A stretch of DNA of 38,168 nucleotides, from contig JAUJOF010000019.1 of NCBI GenBank assembly GCA_030447785.1, positions 1-38,168 on the forward strand, written 5' to 3'. The stretch comes from Solirubrobacteraceae bacterium. GTDB taxonomy: Bacteria > Actinomycetota > Thermoleophilia > Solirubrobacterales > Solirubrobacteraceae. The notes beneath the pieces are model-generated. The model searched no databases and was not told the origin of the DNA. It saw nothing but the letters and a program-made list of their open reading frames with translations. Below, in pieces: positions 11,796 through 18,346 of this stretch (within the stretch, counting starts at the first letter, position 1; each line of letters starts with the position of its first letter). Both the position numbers and the translations under genes were made by a program.

Positions 11796-12554
11796 ATGTC
11801 GGTGAAGCTCTATGTGGTCCAGGGATCGCATCCGTGCGCGACGGCTGAGCACGCGCTTGAGCTGAAGGGCGTTTCCTACAAGCGGGTGGAGCTTGTCGAG
11901 CTGGCCCACATGGCGCTTCAGCGCGTGCGCTTCGGTGCACCGACGGTGCCCGGAATCGTGTTCGAGAACGGCGAGAAGGTGCTTGGCTCGCGCGCGATCG
12001 TGCACCGGCTCGACGAGCGCGTAGCCGATCCGCCGCTGTTGCCCTCAGCCCCGGACGACCGCGCGCGTGTGGAGGACCTCGAGCGCTGGGGCGACGAGGA
12101 GCTGCAGTCCCTCACCAGGCGCGTCTGCTGGGCTGCCTTTCGCCACGACGCGAGCCCGATGCCGAGCTATGCGGAGGGCTCGAAGTGGCCGCTGCCGGCG
12201 GCGGTGATTCGGAGGGTGGGACCGATCATCGCCCGTGGTGCGGCCCGGGTGCATGGCGCCGGGAACTCCCGGCTGCTCGAGGACATGCGCGCTGTCCCGG
12301 AGCTGGTCGCGCACGTGAATCGAGCCATCGATGAGGGGACGATCGGCGGCCAGAACCCGAATGCCGCCGATCTCCAGATCGCACCGAGCATCCGGTTGAT
12401 GCTCACGTTCGATGACCTGAAGCCGATGATCGACGGCACGCCGGCGGGCGCGCTTGCGGTGCGGTTGTTCCCGGACTGGCCGGGCCACTCGCCGGCTGGG
12501 ACGATCCCGCGGCATCGTCCGGAGTCGGCGGGCGCCTCTGACGCACAAGCGTGA
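11796..12554 (+). CDS. Glutathione S-transferase-like protein
   Basis: 252 residues with an N-terminal thioredoxin-like domain (MSVKLYVVQGSHPCATAEHALELKGV, about 1-80) and an all-helical C-terminal domain. The TVPGIVFENGEKVLGSRAIV segment matches the cis-Pro and Ser motif that binds the gamma-glutamyl group in GSTs. Cys13 in the active-site position (GSHPCATAE) suggests an omega/beta-like or glutaredoxin-like activity. Most actinobacteria use mycothiol rather than glutathione, so the true thiol cofactor is uncertain. The frame is open upstream to 11592, but the family start and the TATCGT box favour 11796. The stop is followed by the phosphatase-like gene. Confidence 0.85.
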   Translation: MSVKLYVVQGSHPCATAEHALELKGVSYKRVELVELAHMALQRVRFGAPTVPGIVFENGEKVLGSRAIVHRLDERVADPPLLPSAPDDRARVEDLERWGDEELQSLTRRVCWAAFRHDASPMPSYAEGSKWPLPAAVIRRVGPIIARGAARVHGAGNSRLLEDMRAVPELVAHVNRAIDEGTIGGQNPNAADLQIAPSIRLMLTFDDLKPMIDGTPAGALAVRLFPDWPGHSPAGTIPRHRPESAGASDAQA

Positions 12555-12625
12555 CTGCCGGCGGCTGTTTCGTGAGGGATCGCTCAGTGGGATCGTCGCT
12601 CGGGGGGCGTGAGACGATCGAGGAG

Positions 12626-13054
12626 GTGTCCTCGTGGGATCGTCATGGGCCAGGAGTGCTGGGTCTGCCGTCCGGGCGACTGGTGCGCGGACGTGGGCTG
12701 CATCGCGGTGAGACGGAGGGCGCTTCGCCCCAGTTCGGGCTGTACCTGCTGGGCAAGGCGCCACCTCCAGTGGCGTGGGAGTCGCGCTGGGTGCGCTGGC
12801 CGGACTGGTGGCTGCCTGTGGACCGCTACGACGCGCGGACTGCACTGCTTCAGCTTTGGGAACGCGCCGCCTCCCAACGCGTCGAGGTGGCCTGCGGCGC
12901 CGGGCAGGGTCGCAGCGGCACGGCGCTGGCCTGCCTGGCCATCATCGACGGCGTGTCGGCCACTGACGCCGTCGCCTACGTGCGGCGCCACTACCACCCG
13001 CGGGCCGTCGAGACTCCGTGGCAGCGGCGGTACGTCGAGCGCTTCGGGGCGTAG
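12626..13054 (+). CDS. Protein-tyrosine-phosphatase-like protein
   Basis: Small single-domain phosphatase of the dual-specificity type. The signature C-x5-R loop is in VACGAGQGRSGTALACLAI; the usual His before the cysteine is Ala here. The conserved N-terminal LPSGRLVRGRGL and C-terminal YHPRAVETPWQRRYVERF segments mark a family common in actinobacteria. The substrate is unknown. The start is unclear: the frame is open from a GTG at 12551 that overlaps the GST stop, but family proteins begin about a dozen residues before LPSGR, which favours GTG 12626. An 11-base direct repeat, GTGGGATCGTC, occurs at 12587 and 12634. Confidence 0.78.
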   Translation: MSSWDRHGPGVLGLPSGRLVRGRGLHRGETEGASPQFGLYLLGKAPPPVAWESRWVRWPDWWLPVDRYDARTALLQLWERAASQRVEVACGAGQGRSGTALACLAIIDGVSATDAVAYVRRHYHPRAVETPWQRRYVERFGA

Positions 13055-13078
13055 CGGCGAGAGCGCTTTCGGCCGTCT

Positions 13079-13103
13079 CGGCGCCGATCCCCTAGCGGCG
13101 CCG
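13079..13103. terminator. Hairpin between convergent phosphatase and vapC genes
   Basis: CGGCGCCG (13079-13086), 9-base loop, CGGCGCCG (13096-13103): a perfect 8-base stem in the 55-base gap between two convergent stop codons. It has no T-tract. It is suitable as a bidirectional terminator. Confidence 0.55.
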
Positions 13104-13109
13104 CGAGAT

Positions 13110-13523
13110 TCAGTGCATGCTGCCGGCAGGCACGACCCATTGGCAGCGCTGCCCGGTGACCGACGCGATGACGTCGAAGTCGGCGTCGTAGTGGAGTACG
13201 GCGACGCCGAGCTGTTCGGCTGCCGCCGCGACGAGCAGGTCGGGGATCTTGCGCCCACGCTGGCTGCGCTGGGCGAGCAGCCGCTGCACCTGGAGCGCTC
13301 GGCGCAGATGCGGCGCGGTCGTTTCGACGTGTTCGAATGCGTTGAGTGCTTCGACGAGCCGATCCCATTCGTCGGCGTTGCGCGCGGAGTAGCCCACTTC
13401 GAGGTCGCAGATGCTGGGACGACCGAGCTGTCCAGTCGCCGCCAGCGGCTCGACCACGGTGCGCACCTCGGCCTGGCCGAGGCGCTTGAGCACACTGGTG
13501 TCGAGCAGGAAGCTCAGCGCCAC
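13110..13523 (-). CDS. vapC: VapC-type PIN-domain toxin ribonuclease
   Basis: Type II toxin; PIN-domain Mg-dependent ribonuclease that typically cuts tRNA or rRNA when its antitoxin is degraded. The 137-residue product has all the acidic active-site residues: Asp8 (SFLLDTSVLKRL), Glu42 (ICDLEVGYSA), Asp95 (RKIPDLLVAAAA) and Asp113-115 (LHYDADFDVI). The toxin start overlaps the end of the antitoxin gene by 10 bases, the normal coupling for vapBC. It looks intact. It could also be described simply as a PIN-domain protein, but the antitoxin partner makes VapC the best call. Confidence 0.92.
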   Translation of the reverse strand: MALSFLLDTSVLKRLGQAEVRTVVEPLAATGQLGRPSICDLEVGYSARNADEWDRLVEALNAFEHVETTAPHLRRALQVQRLLAQRSQRGRKIPDLLVAAAAEQLGVAVLHYDADFDVIASVTGQRCQWVVPAGSMH

Positions 13524-13708
13524 GCGTCGGCGCGGTCGTCGAGGTGAGCGTCGGCCAGCACGTCCAGGGCCGCCGCCACTTGGCGTTCTCGCAGGCCCGT
13601 GGCCCGGCGCAGCGCCTCGTTGACGGTGTCTTTGATCGTGATCGTGCCCAGCTCAGCCCGGGCAGCGCCGAGGGCATCCTCGTCGAGATCGATCAGGTGC
13701 TTGGCCAC
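13514..13708 (-). CDS. vapB: VapB-type antitoxin
   Basis: 64-residue antitoxin. The N-terminal LIDLDEDALGAARAELG and KDTVNEALRRATG segments form the ribbon-helix-helix DNA-binding fold common in actinobacterial VapB proteins. The C-terminal half (ALDVLADAHLDDRADAWR) would wrap the toxin. GTG at 13708 is the first in-frame start and coincides with the predicted transcription start, so the mRNA is probably leaderless. A near-perfect palindrome at 13719-13740 overlaps the promoter and is the likely autoregulatory operator. Confidence 0.9.
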   Translation of the reverse strand: MAKHLIDLDEDALGAARAELGTITIKDTVNEALRRATGLRERQVAAALDVLADAHLDDRADAWR

Positions 13709-13714
13709 CGCTCA

Positions 13715-13740
13715 AGTATATACGACGTGACCGCCGTATA
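13715..13740 (-). promoter_or_regulatory. vapBC promoter and palindromic operator
   Basis: On the minus strand TATACT (13720-13715) is a good -10 box 6 bases before the vapB GTG. Overlapping it is the palindrome TATACGACG-TGAC-CGCCGTATA (13719-13740, plus strand), with 8 of 9 arm positions matching. This is the expected arrangement for repression by the VapBC complex. Bases here are clearly AT-richer than the surroundings. Confidence 0.6.
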
Positions 13741-13794
13741 GCCATCGATCTGTCCGCAGGTCGATCAGCTTGCGGCGACTTGATGTCAGTCGCG

Positions 13795-14049
13795 CTACGC
13801 GCGGCCGCGGGGGAGGACTCGCAAGACGAGGACGACCTGGCGCTCGGTCTAGTTCGCAGCGCACGCGCCAGTCTCCTACGCGCAGTCGCCCATTCGTCGC
13901 GACCCGTCGGGCAGACGAGCTCGCCCTGTGGAGGGTCACCGGTTATCCGGTCGACCGCGTCGAGCCCTCGGTCGCGGATCGGCCGATCCAGACGGCGGAG
14001 GTGGCGACGGGCTCGGCTGGTCAGCTCGACGCAGCCAGCCCGCGGTCAA
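13795..14049 (-). pseudogene. Degenerate RelE/ParE-family toxin gene
   Basis: No single frame is open, but stitching frames gives a full-length toxin of about 85 residues. It has LTAGW from TTG 14049, then VELTSRARRHLRRLDRPIRD and AVDRITGDPPQGELV up to GRDEW, then RLRVGDWRVRCELDR, then QVVLVLRVLPRGRA-stop. These are hallmark RelE/ParE segments. Three joins are needed, near 14033, 13932 and 13873, and each is explained by one extra base. The TTG start overlaps the stop of the antitoxin remnant, preserving module layout. Three insertions within 255 bases argue for an old pseudogene rather than a reading error. Confidence 0.7.
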
Positions 14050-14195
14050 TCGGCCAGCTCGCGACGAGCCTGCTCAAGCGAGACGGTCTCGCGGCGCTCG
14101 ACCTCTGCGCGTGCCTGGGCGACAGCTGCATCTTGCTCAGCGTCACCGGCTCATCGTCGAGCGGCGCGTCGTCGAAGAACGCTTGCGCCCGCCTG
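14046..14195 (-). pseudogene. C-terminal remnant of the cognate antitoxin
   Basis: The minus strand reads RRAQAFFDDAPLDDEPVT in one frame and then, after a single-base loss near 14140, EQDAAVAQARAEVERRETV followed by SLEQARRELAD-stop. This is the C-terminal half of an antitoxin that accompanies RelE/ParE toxins. The N-terminal DNA-binding half is missing; the ArsR-SRPBCC stop codon lies just upstream at 14220. The stop overlaps the toxin start. Confidence 0.65.
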
Positions 14196-14219
14196 CGCGC
14201 TGAAGTTGCGTGAGGTGCC

Positions 14220-15026
14220 TCATTCTTGGGCGCCGTAGTGCTCTGCGATGACCTGTCGGCCGACTTCACGGTCAAGACCGAAGCGCTGGGCGTAGCGGTC
14301 GTTGAGCGCGACGAGGTGGGCCGGCTCAGCGTCTGGCAGGGGGTGCCCGTCGAGGTGCGCGTGGAGGCGATCGAAGTGAAAGTGCCAGCCCGACGCATAG
14401 TCGGCGCCACGATCGCGCTGGTCGAAGATGTGCAGGAAGGTCAGCACGGTACCGGCCCCGTCCGGCTCGAGTTCGAAGCAGAAGCGCTCGCCGCCCCACT
14501 CCCACTCGAGGACACGTGGTGGCTCGAAGCGCAGCATCTCGCCGCTTTGCTCCATAGCTTCGAAGCGCTGTCCGACGTGCGTGAATTCCATCGGCGCGAC
14601 GAACCAAGCAGCGAGCTCGTCGTACGTGCTCACCGCGCGCCACACACGCTCGATGGGGTGGGCCAGAGGTCGCGTGAAGCGCAGCGCCGGACGGCCGCCG
14701 ATCTCTTGCAGGGTGCCTTCGGTCATGGGGTAGTCCTCCAGATGGCGTTCGAGGGCGTCGAGGCGGTCGGTCCAGTGCTTGCGATACGGGGTTAGCCACG
14801 CGTCGACCTCGCTCAATGGGGCGGCGCGCAGGGTGTAGAGCCGGCGTCGGCCTTCAGGGCGTACGTCGACCAGACCGGCCGCCCGCAGGACCCGCAGGTG
14901 TTTCGAGACGCCGGGCTGCGAGATGCGCAGGTGGGCGACGATGTCGCCGACCGGCCGCTCGCGCTCGCGCAGCAGGTCGAGGATCTGTCGGCGGGACGGC
15001 TCCGCTAGAGCGGCGAACGCGGTCAC
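14220..15026 (-). CDS. ArsR-type regulator fused to an SRPBCC (AHSA1-like) domain
   Basis: 268 residues. Residues 1-100 are an ArsR winged helix: FAALAEPSRRQILDLLRER, then ISQPGVSKHLRVLRAAGLV and the wing RPEGRRRLYTL. No CxC metal site is visible in the DNA-binding helix, so metal sensing is unlikely. Residues about 101-268 are an SRPBCC/AHSA1-like hydrophobic-cavity domain (RFTRPLAHPIERVWRAVS, WFVAPMEF, PRVLEWEWGGE, TFLHIFDQRDRGADYASGWH). These two domains are usually separate overlapping genes; here Met101 lies at the joint and there is no stop. The long upstream open frame has no similarity. GTG 15026 fits both the ArsR N-terminus and the TATGCT box 6 bases upstream. Confidence 0.85.
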   Translation of the reverse strand: MTAFAALAEPSRRQILDLLRERERPVGDIVAHLRISQPGVSKHLRVLRAAGLVDVRPEGRRRLYTLRAAPLSEVDAWLTPYRKHWTDRLDALERHLEDYPMTEGTLQEIGGRPALRFTRPLAHPIERVWRAVSTYDELAAWFVAPMEFTHVGQRFEAMEQSGEMLRFEPPRVLEWEWGGERFCFELEPDGAGTVLTFLHIFDQRDRGADYASGWHFHFDRLHAHLDGHPLPDAEPAHLVALNDRYAQRFGLDREVGRQVIAEHYGAQE

Positions 15027-15032
15027 GCGCGA

Positions 15033-15061
15033 AGCATAACCGGATTGGCATATGATGGAAA
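15033..15061 (-). promoter_or_regulatory. Leaderless promoter of the ArsR-SRPBCC gene
   Basis: On the minus strand TTTCCA (15061-15056), 17-base spacer, TATGCT (15038-15033), then 6 bases to the GTG start. Between the boxes CATAACC and GGCATATG (15035-15054, plus strand) form an imperfect inverted repeat, a plausible site for autoregulation. The region is much AT-richer than its surroundings. Confidence 0.55.
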
Positions 15062-15393
15062 GCTTCCCTGCTCTTGTGCCAGCGCCCCGACCCGTCCCGC
15101 AAGCGGAACCCAACCCGGGGACCGCGCCGGCCGTCGGGCCCGCCTCGAGGCGCCGCGGCCGTGTGTCGTCCCGTAAGACCCGCCCGGTGAAGTGCCCGGT
15201 GCGGGGACCCGGTACGGGACGCTGCGCCGGAGGACCAGTCGGGGCCGAATAGGTCACCCTGGGAGCAAGTACCGGCGGGGGCCTAACCTCGCGCTCGGCC
15301 GCGGCGACCCAGGGGGCCCGCCGGCGCGGCCAGAGAGCAGCTCGGAGGTGCGCTACCGCCGAGTGGGGCCCGGACCGGCGCGGGCGGCGCGAC
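15062..15393. other. Intergenic stretch with no recognised gene
   Basis: 332 bases between the divergent ArsR promoter and the cysNC stop. Short open frames on the plus strand (15052-15252, 15192-15461) are proline/arginine-rich and resemble nothing. A TAACCT at about 15289 could be a plus-strand -10 box, but no coding sequence follows it. No clear terminator for cysNC is visible. Confidence 0.5.
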
Positions 15394-17301
15394 TCAGCCG
15401 CCTGGGCGCACGAGCCCGCGCGCGGCGAGGAGCTCGATCAACCGGTCGAGCTCATCGCTGAGCGGAAGGTCGATCGTCCGCAGCGTGAGCGCCGGATCGG
15501 CGGGTGGCTCGTAGGGGGAGTCCACTCCGGTGAACCTGCGGATCTCTCCGCGCCGCGCGCGAGCCCACAGCCCCTTGGGATCACGTCGCTCGCACTCGGA
15601 GGCGGGGGTGTCGACGAAGACCTCGAGGAAGTCGAGCTGTGCCCGTTCGTGGACGGCGCGGGCCCGCGCGCGGTCATCGGCGTACGGGCTGATGAGGCTG
15701 ACGATGCAGATGGTTCCCGTGTCGGCGATCAGCCGCGCCACCTCTCCGGTGCGCCGCACGTTCTCGGCACGGGCGGCGGCGTCGAAGCCGAGGTCCGCGT
15801 TGAGCCCGTGGCGCAGGTTGTCGCCGTCGAGGACGTAGGCCACGCACCCCGCGTCGGCCAGTCGCTCCTCGAGGGCCATCGCGATCGTCGTCTTGCCCGC
15901 CCCCGGCAGGCCGGTCAGCCACACCGTCCCACCACGCTGGCCCAGCAGCTCCCAGCGACGTTCGCGCGAGACGGCTCCCCGCTGCCACACCACGTTGCCG
16001 GCGGTCGGGTTCGGCGTACGCGTGGGGAAGGCGGTCTCCATCACGAGCCCGGCGGCGACGGTCTCGTTGGTGTCGCGATCGATGAGGATGAAGCTGCCCG
16101 TCGAGCGGTTGTGGGCGTAGGGATCGGCCATGACCGGGGTCGCGGCGCGCAGCTGCACCCGCCCGATGTCGTTGAGCTGCAGCGTCTTCGCTGCCCTGTC
16201 GCGCTGCAGCGTGCTCACGTCGAAGCGGTACTCGAGCCCATGGACGCGGACCGCGACGCTGCGGGTGGTGTGCTTGAGGACGTAACGCCCGCCCAGGACC
16301 AGCGGCGCGTCCCCCATCCAGCACAGGGTCGCGTCGATCTGCCGCGCCGGCTGTGGTTGGCTGCCCGCACGGCAGAGCATGTCGCCACGCGAGACGTCGA
16401 GGGGGTCCTCGAGGCGCAGCGCCACCGACATGGAGGGCCGGGCCTCGGGGAGTGCGCCGTCGTAGGTCTCGATCGCGGCGATCCGGGTTCGGTGCCCGGA
16501 CGGGAGCACCACGACCTCGTCGCGGGGACGCAGGACGCCGGCGGCCACCTGGCCGCCGTAGCGGCGCTCCGACGCCTGCGCATCGGAGCTAGGGCGAATC
16601 ACCCACTGCACGGGGAAGCGCGCATCGACGAGGTTGCCGTCGGCCAAGACCTCGAGGTGCTCGAGGTGGGAGAGCAGCGGCCGACCGTCGAACCAGGGCA
16701 TCCGCTGCGACTCACCCACCACGTTGTCCCCCCGCAGCGCGGACACGGGGATGAACGCGAGGTCGGCAACGTCGAGCGCTGCCACGAAGCCGCGGAACTC
16801 GTCGCAGATCGCCTCGAACGCCCGCTCGTCGTAGTCGACGAGATCCATCTTGTTGACGCAGACGAGGAAGTGCGGGACGCGCATGAGCGACGCTATGACC
16901 GCGTGACGGCGGGTCTGCTCGGTGATGCCGTGGCGGGCGTCGACGAGGATGAGCGCCAGGTCGGCGGTCGAGACGCCGGTGACCATGTTGCGGGTGTACT
17001 GCGGATGGCCCGGGGTGTCGGCCAGGATGAAGGCCCGCCTGGGCGTGGCGAAGTAGCGGTAGGCCACGTCGATGGTGATGCCCTGCTCGCGCTCGGCGCG
17101 CAGGCCGTCGGTGAGCAGCGAGAGATCCGGTTCCTCGCGGCCCAGCAAGCGGCTCGTCCGCTCGACCGCCGCGAGCTGATCGGTCAGGATCTGCTTGCTG
17201 TCGAACAGCAGGCGACCGATGAGCGTCGACTTGCCGTCGTCGATCGATCCGGCCGTCGCGAGCCGAAGGAGCGGGGGGCCGGGCGCCCACAGGGGATCCA
17301 T
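15394..17301 (-). CDS. cysNC: Bifunctional sulfate adenylyltransferase subunit 1 / adenylylsulfate kinase
   Basis: Assimilatory sulfate activation: the CysN GTPase half regulates ATP sulfurylase (APS formation, with CysD), and the CysC half phosphorylates APS to PAPS. The 635-residue product has the CysN G domain at residues 1-220 (GSIDDGKSTLIGRLLFDS, DTPGHPQYTRNM, NKMDLVDYD), EF-Tu-like beta barrels, and an APS kinase domain from about 455 (GLPGAGKTTIAMALEERL, DGDNLRHGLNADLGF, SLISPYADDR). Both P-loops are intact. cysD, the usual upstream partner, is not adjacent: the neighbour is a nuclease gene. TACCCT 6 bases before the ATG suggests a leaderless transcript of its own. PAPS from this enzyme could feed the sulfotransferase at 31666. 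Confidence 0.95.
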   Translation of the reverse strand: MDPLWAPGPPLLRLATAGSIDDGKSTLIGRLLFDSKQILTDQLAAVERTSRLLGREEPDLSLLTDGLRAEREQGITIDVAYRYFATPRRAFILADTPGHPQYTRNMVTGVSTADLALILVDARHGITEQTRRHAVIASLMRVPHFLVCVNKMDLVDYDERAFEAICDEFRGFVAALDVADLAFIPVSALRGDNVVGESQRMPWFDGRPLLSHLEHLEVLADGNLVDARFPVQWVIRPSSDAQASERRYGGQVAAGVLRPRDEVVVLPSGHRTRIAAIETYDGALPEARPSMSVALRLEDPLDVSRGDMLCRAGSQPQPARQIDATLCWMGDAPLVLGGRYVLKHTTRSVAVRVHGLEYRFDVSTLQRDRAAKTLQLNDIGRVQLRAATPVMADPYAHNRSTGSFILIDRDTNETVAAGLVMETAFPTRTPNPTAGNVVWQRGAVSRERRWELLGQRGGTVWLTGLPGAGKTTIAMALEERLADAGCVAYVLDGDNLRHGLNADLGFDAAARAENVRRTGEVARLIADTGTICIVSLISPYADDRARARAVHERAQLDFLEVFVDTPASECERRDPKGLWARARRGEIRRFTGVDSPYEPPADPALTLRTIDLPLSDELDRLIELLAARGLVRPGG

Positions 17302-17307
17302 CGGGGC

Positions 17308-17313
17308 AGGGTA
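17308..17313 (-). promoter_or_regulatory. -10 box of a leaderless cysNC promoter
   Basis: On the minus strand TACCCT is followed by 6 bases and the ATG at 17301. It lies in the 48-base gap after the nuclease stop codon. No -35 match is apparent and there is no ribosome-binding site, which supports a leaderless start. Confidence 0.42.
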
Positions 17314-17349
17314 GGACGCGCTGGGCGCGGGCGCTGCGCCGTCCGGGCG

Positions 17350-18306
17350 TCAGGAATACATCGACCAGGCGCGCAGGTCCCCGTCGGGGTCGAAGAGATA
17401 CGCACCGTCGCCCATCGCGCGGGCGTCCCGGGTCGCGTTCTCGAAGACGGGCACGCGCAGGCCCCAGAACAGGCCTCCCAGCGTGCTCGTCCCGGCCCCC
17501 ACGTGGACGTCGATCCTCCCGCCGGCGGGGATCCTGGCCCAGGACGGGAAGGAGTACCGGCGCAGGGCCGAGTCGCGCACCGACCAGCCCGCGAGCGGAA
17601 CTTCGCTGGTGGGGTCGAGGTTCGCGATCGTGACCCGCTCGCCGTTGACGTTGAGGTAGTCGATTCCGGGGGCATCCCACTGGAGCGCCAGCGTCAGCTT
17701 CGCCTGCTCGCTGGGGCCGCGGCCACAGGACTGCGCATTCCACAGGCCCCGGGAGGCGTCCGCGGCCTGCTGGGCCAGGCGCCGGTAGGTGTCGTTCCAC
17801 GCGTACTCGATGCCGTTGGGCAGCCACAGCGCGTGTCCCTCCGCCACCAGGGTGCTGCCCACGTCGCGCCACCGGCCCCCGATCCGCACGGCCACCGATC
17901 GCCGCAGGCGGCTGCCCGTCCGGCTCCCCGCCCGCCGGGCGCTCAGGCGCACGGCGCCACGCCCGGCCCTGACCAGGCGCTCGAAACGGGCGGTGGCCTC
18001 CAGGGCGTGGCAGTCGCCCCTGCGCCTGCTCGCCCGAACGCTGTAGATGCGCTGCTCCATCGCCTGGATCCCCGTCAGCCGCACGCGCCTGGCCTTCCGC
18101 GTGCCGTCGCCGGCGATGTCCACGTCGAGCGTGTCGCCGTCCTTCACCGAAGTGACCTTCCCGCTCCAGACCTGGCAGCGCGGGGCGGCCTTGTCGGGAA
18201 GGCACGGGCCCGTGCCGGCGACCGCGGCGGACGGCAGCGCGGCCGCCAGGGCGGCGAGGGCGAGAGCGAGGAGTGCGGTTCTCAGTCGGCGCATCCAGGA
18301 ACGCAT
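17350..18306 (-). CDS. Secreted staphylococcal-nuclease-like protein with lamin-tail domain
   Basis: 318 residues from ATG 18306. A signal peptide is clear: basic MRSWMRRLR, hydrophobic core, cleavage near AVAG. The SNase domain (about 40-190) shows WSGKVTSVKDGDTLDVDI with the metal-binding Asp, RRVRLTGIQAMEQ with catalytic Arg and Glu, and TLVAEGHALWLPNG. The usual Asp-Ala-Pro-Glu is Gln-Ala-Met-Glu here. A long basic insert (RRAGSRTGSRLRRSVAVR) precedes the second catalytic region. The C-terminal third (DYLNVNGERVTIANLDP, LAGWSVRD, IPAGGRIDVHVG) is a lamin-tail domain. Probably an extracellular or surface nuclease that degrades DNA or RNA. It is divergent from the glycosyltransferase at 18347, with 40 bases between starts. 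Confidence 0.86.
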   Translation of the reverse strand: MRSWMRRLRTALLALALAALAAALPSAAVAGTGPCLPDKAAPRCQVWSGKVTSVKDGDTLDVDIAGDGTRKARRVRLTGIQAMEQRIYSVRASRRRGDCHALEATARFERLVRAGRGAVRLSARRAGSRTGSRLRRSVAVRIGGRWRDVGSTLVAEGHALWLPNGIEYAWNDTYRRLAQQAADASRGLWNAQSCGRGPSEQAKLTLALQWDAPGIDYLNVNGERVTIANLDPTSEVPLAGWSVRDSALRRYSFPSWARIPAGGRIDVHVGAGTSTLGGLFWGLRVPVFENATRDARAMGDGAYLFDPDGDLRAWSMYS

Positions 18307-18346
18307 CGGCACAACCCCGCGCGAAGTTGAGCGCGGGGCGTCGGCT

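Noticed and set aside
13770..14213. Plus-strand open frames of about 150 codons near the toxin-antitoxin genes
   Set aside because: They cover the degenerate toxin and antitoxin on the other strand and have no recognisable protein features.
15649..18330. An 893-codon plus-strand open frame
   Set aside because: It is the antisense shadow of cysNC and the nuclease gene; low-complexity Arg/Gly/Val-rich translation without domains.
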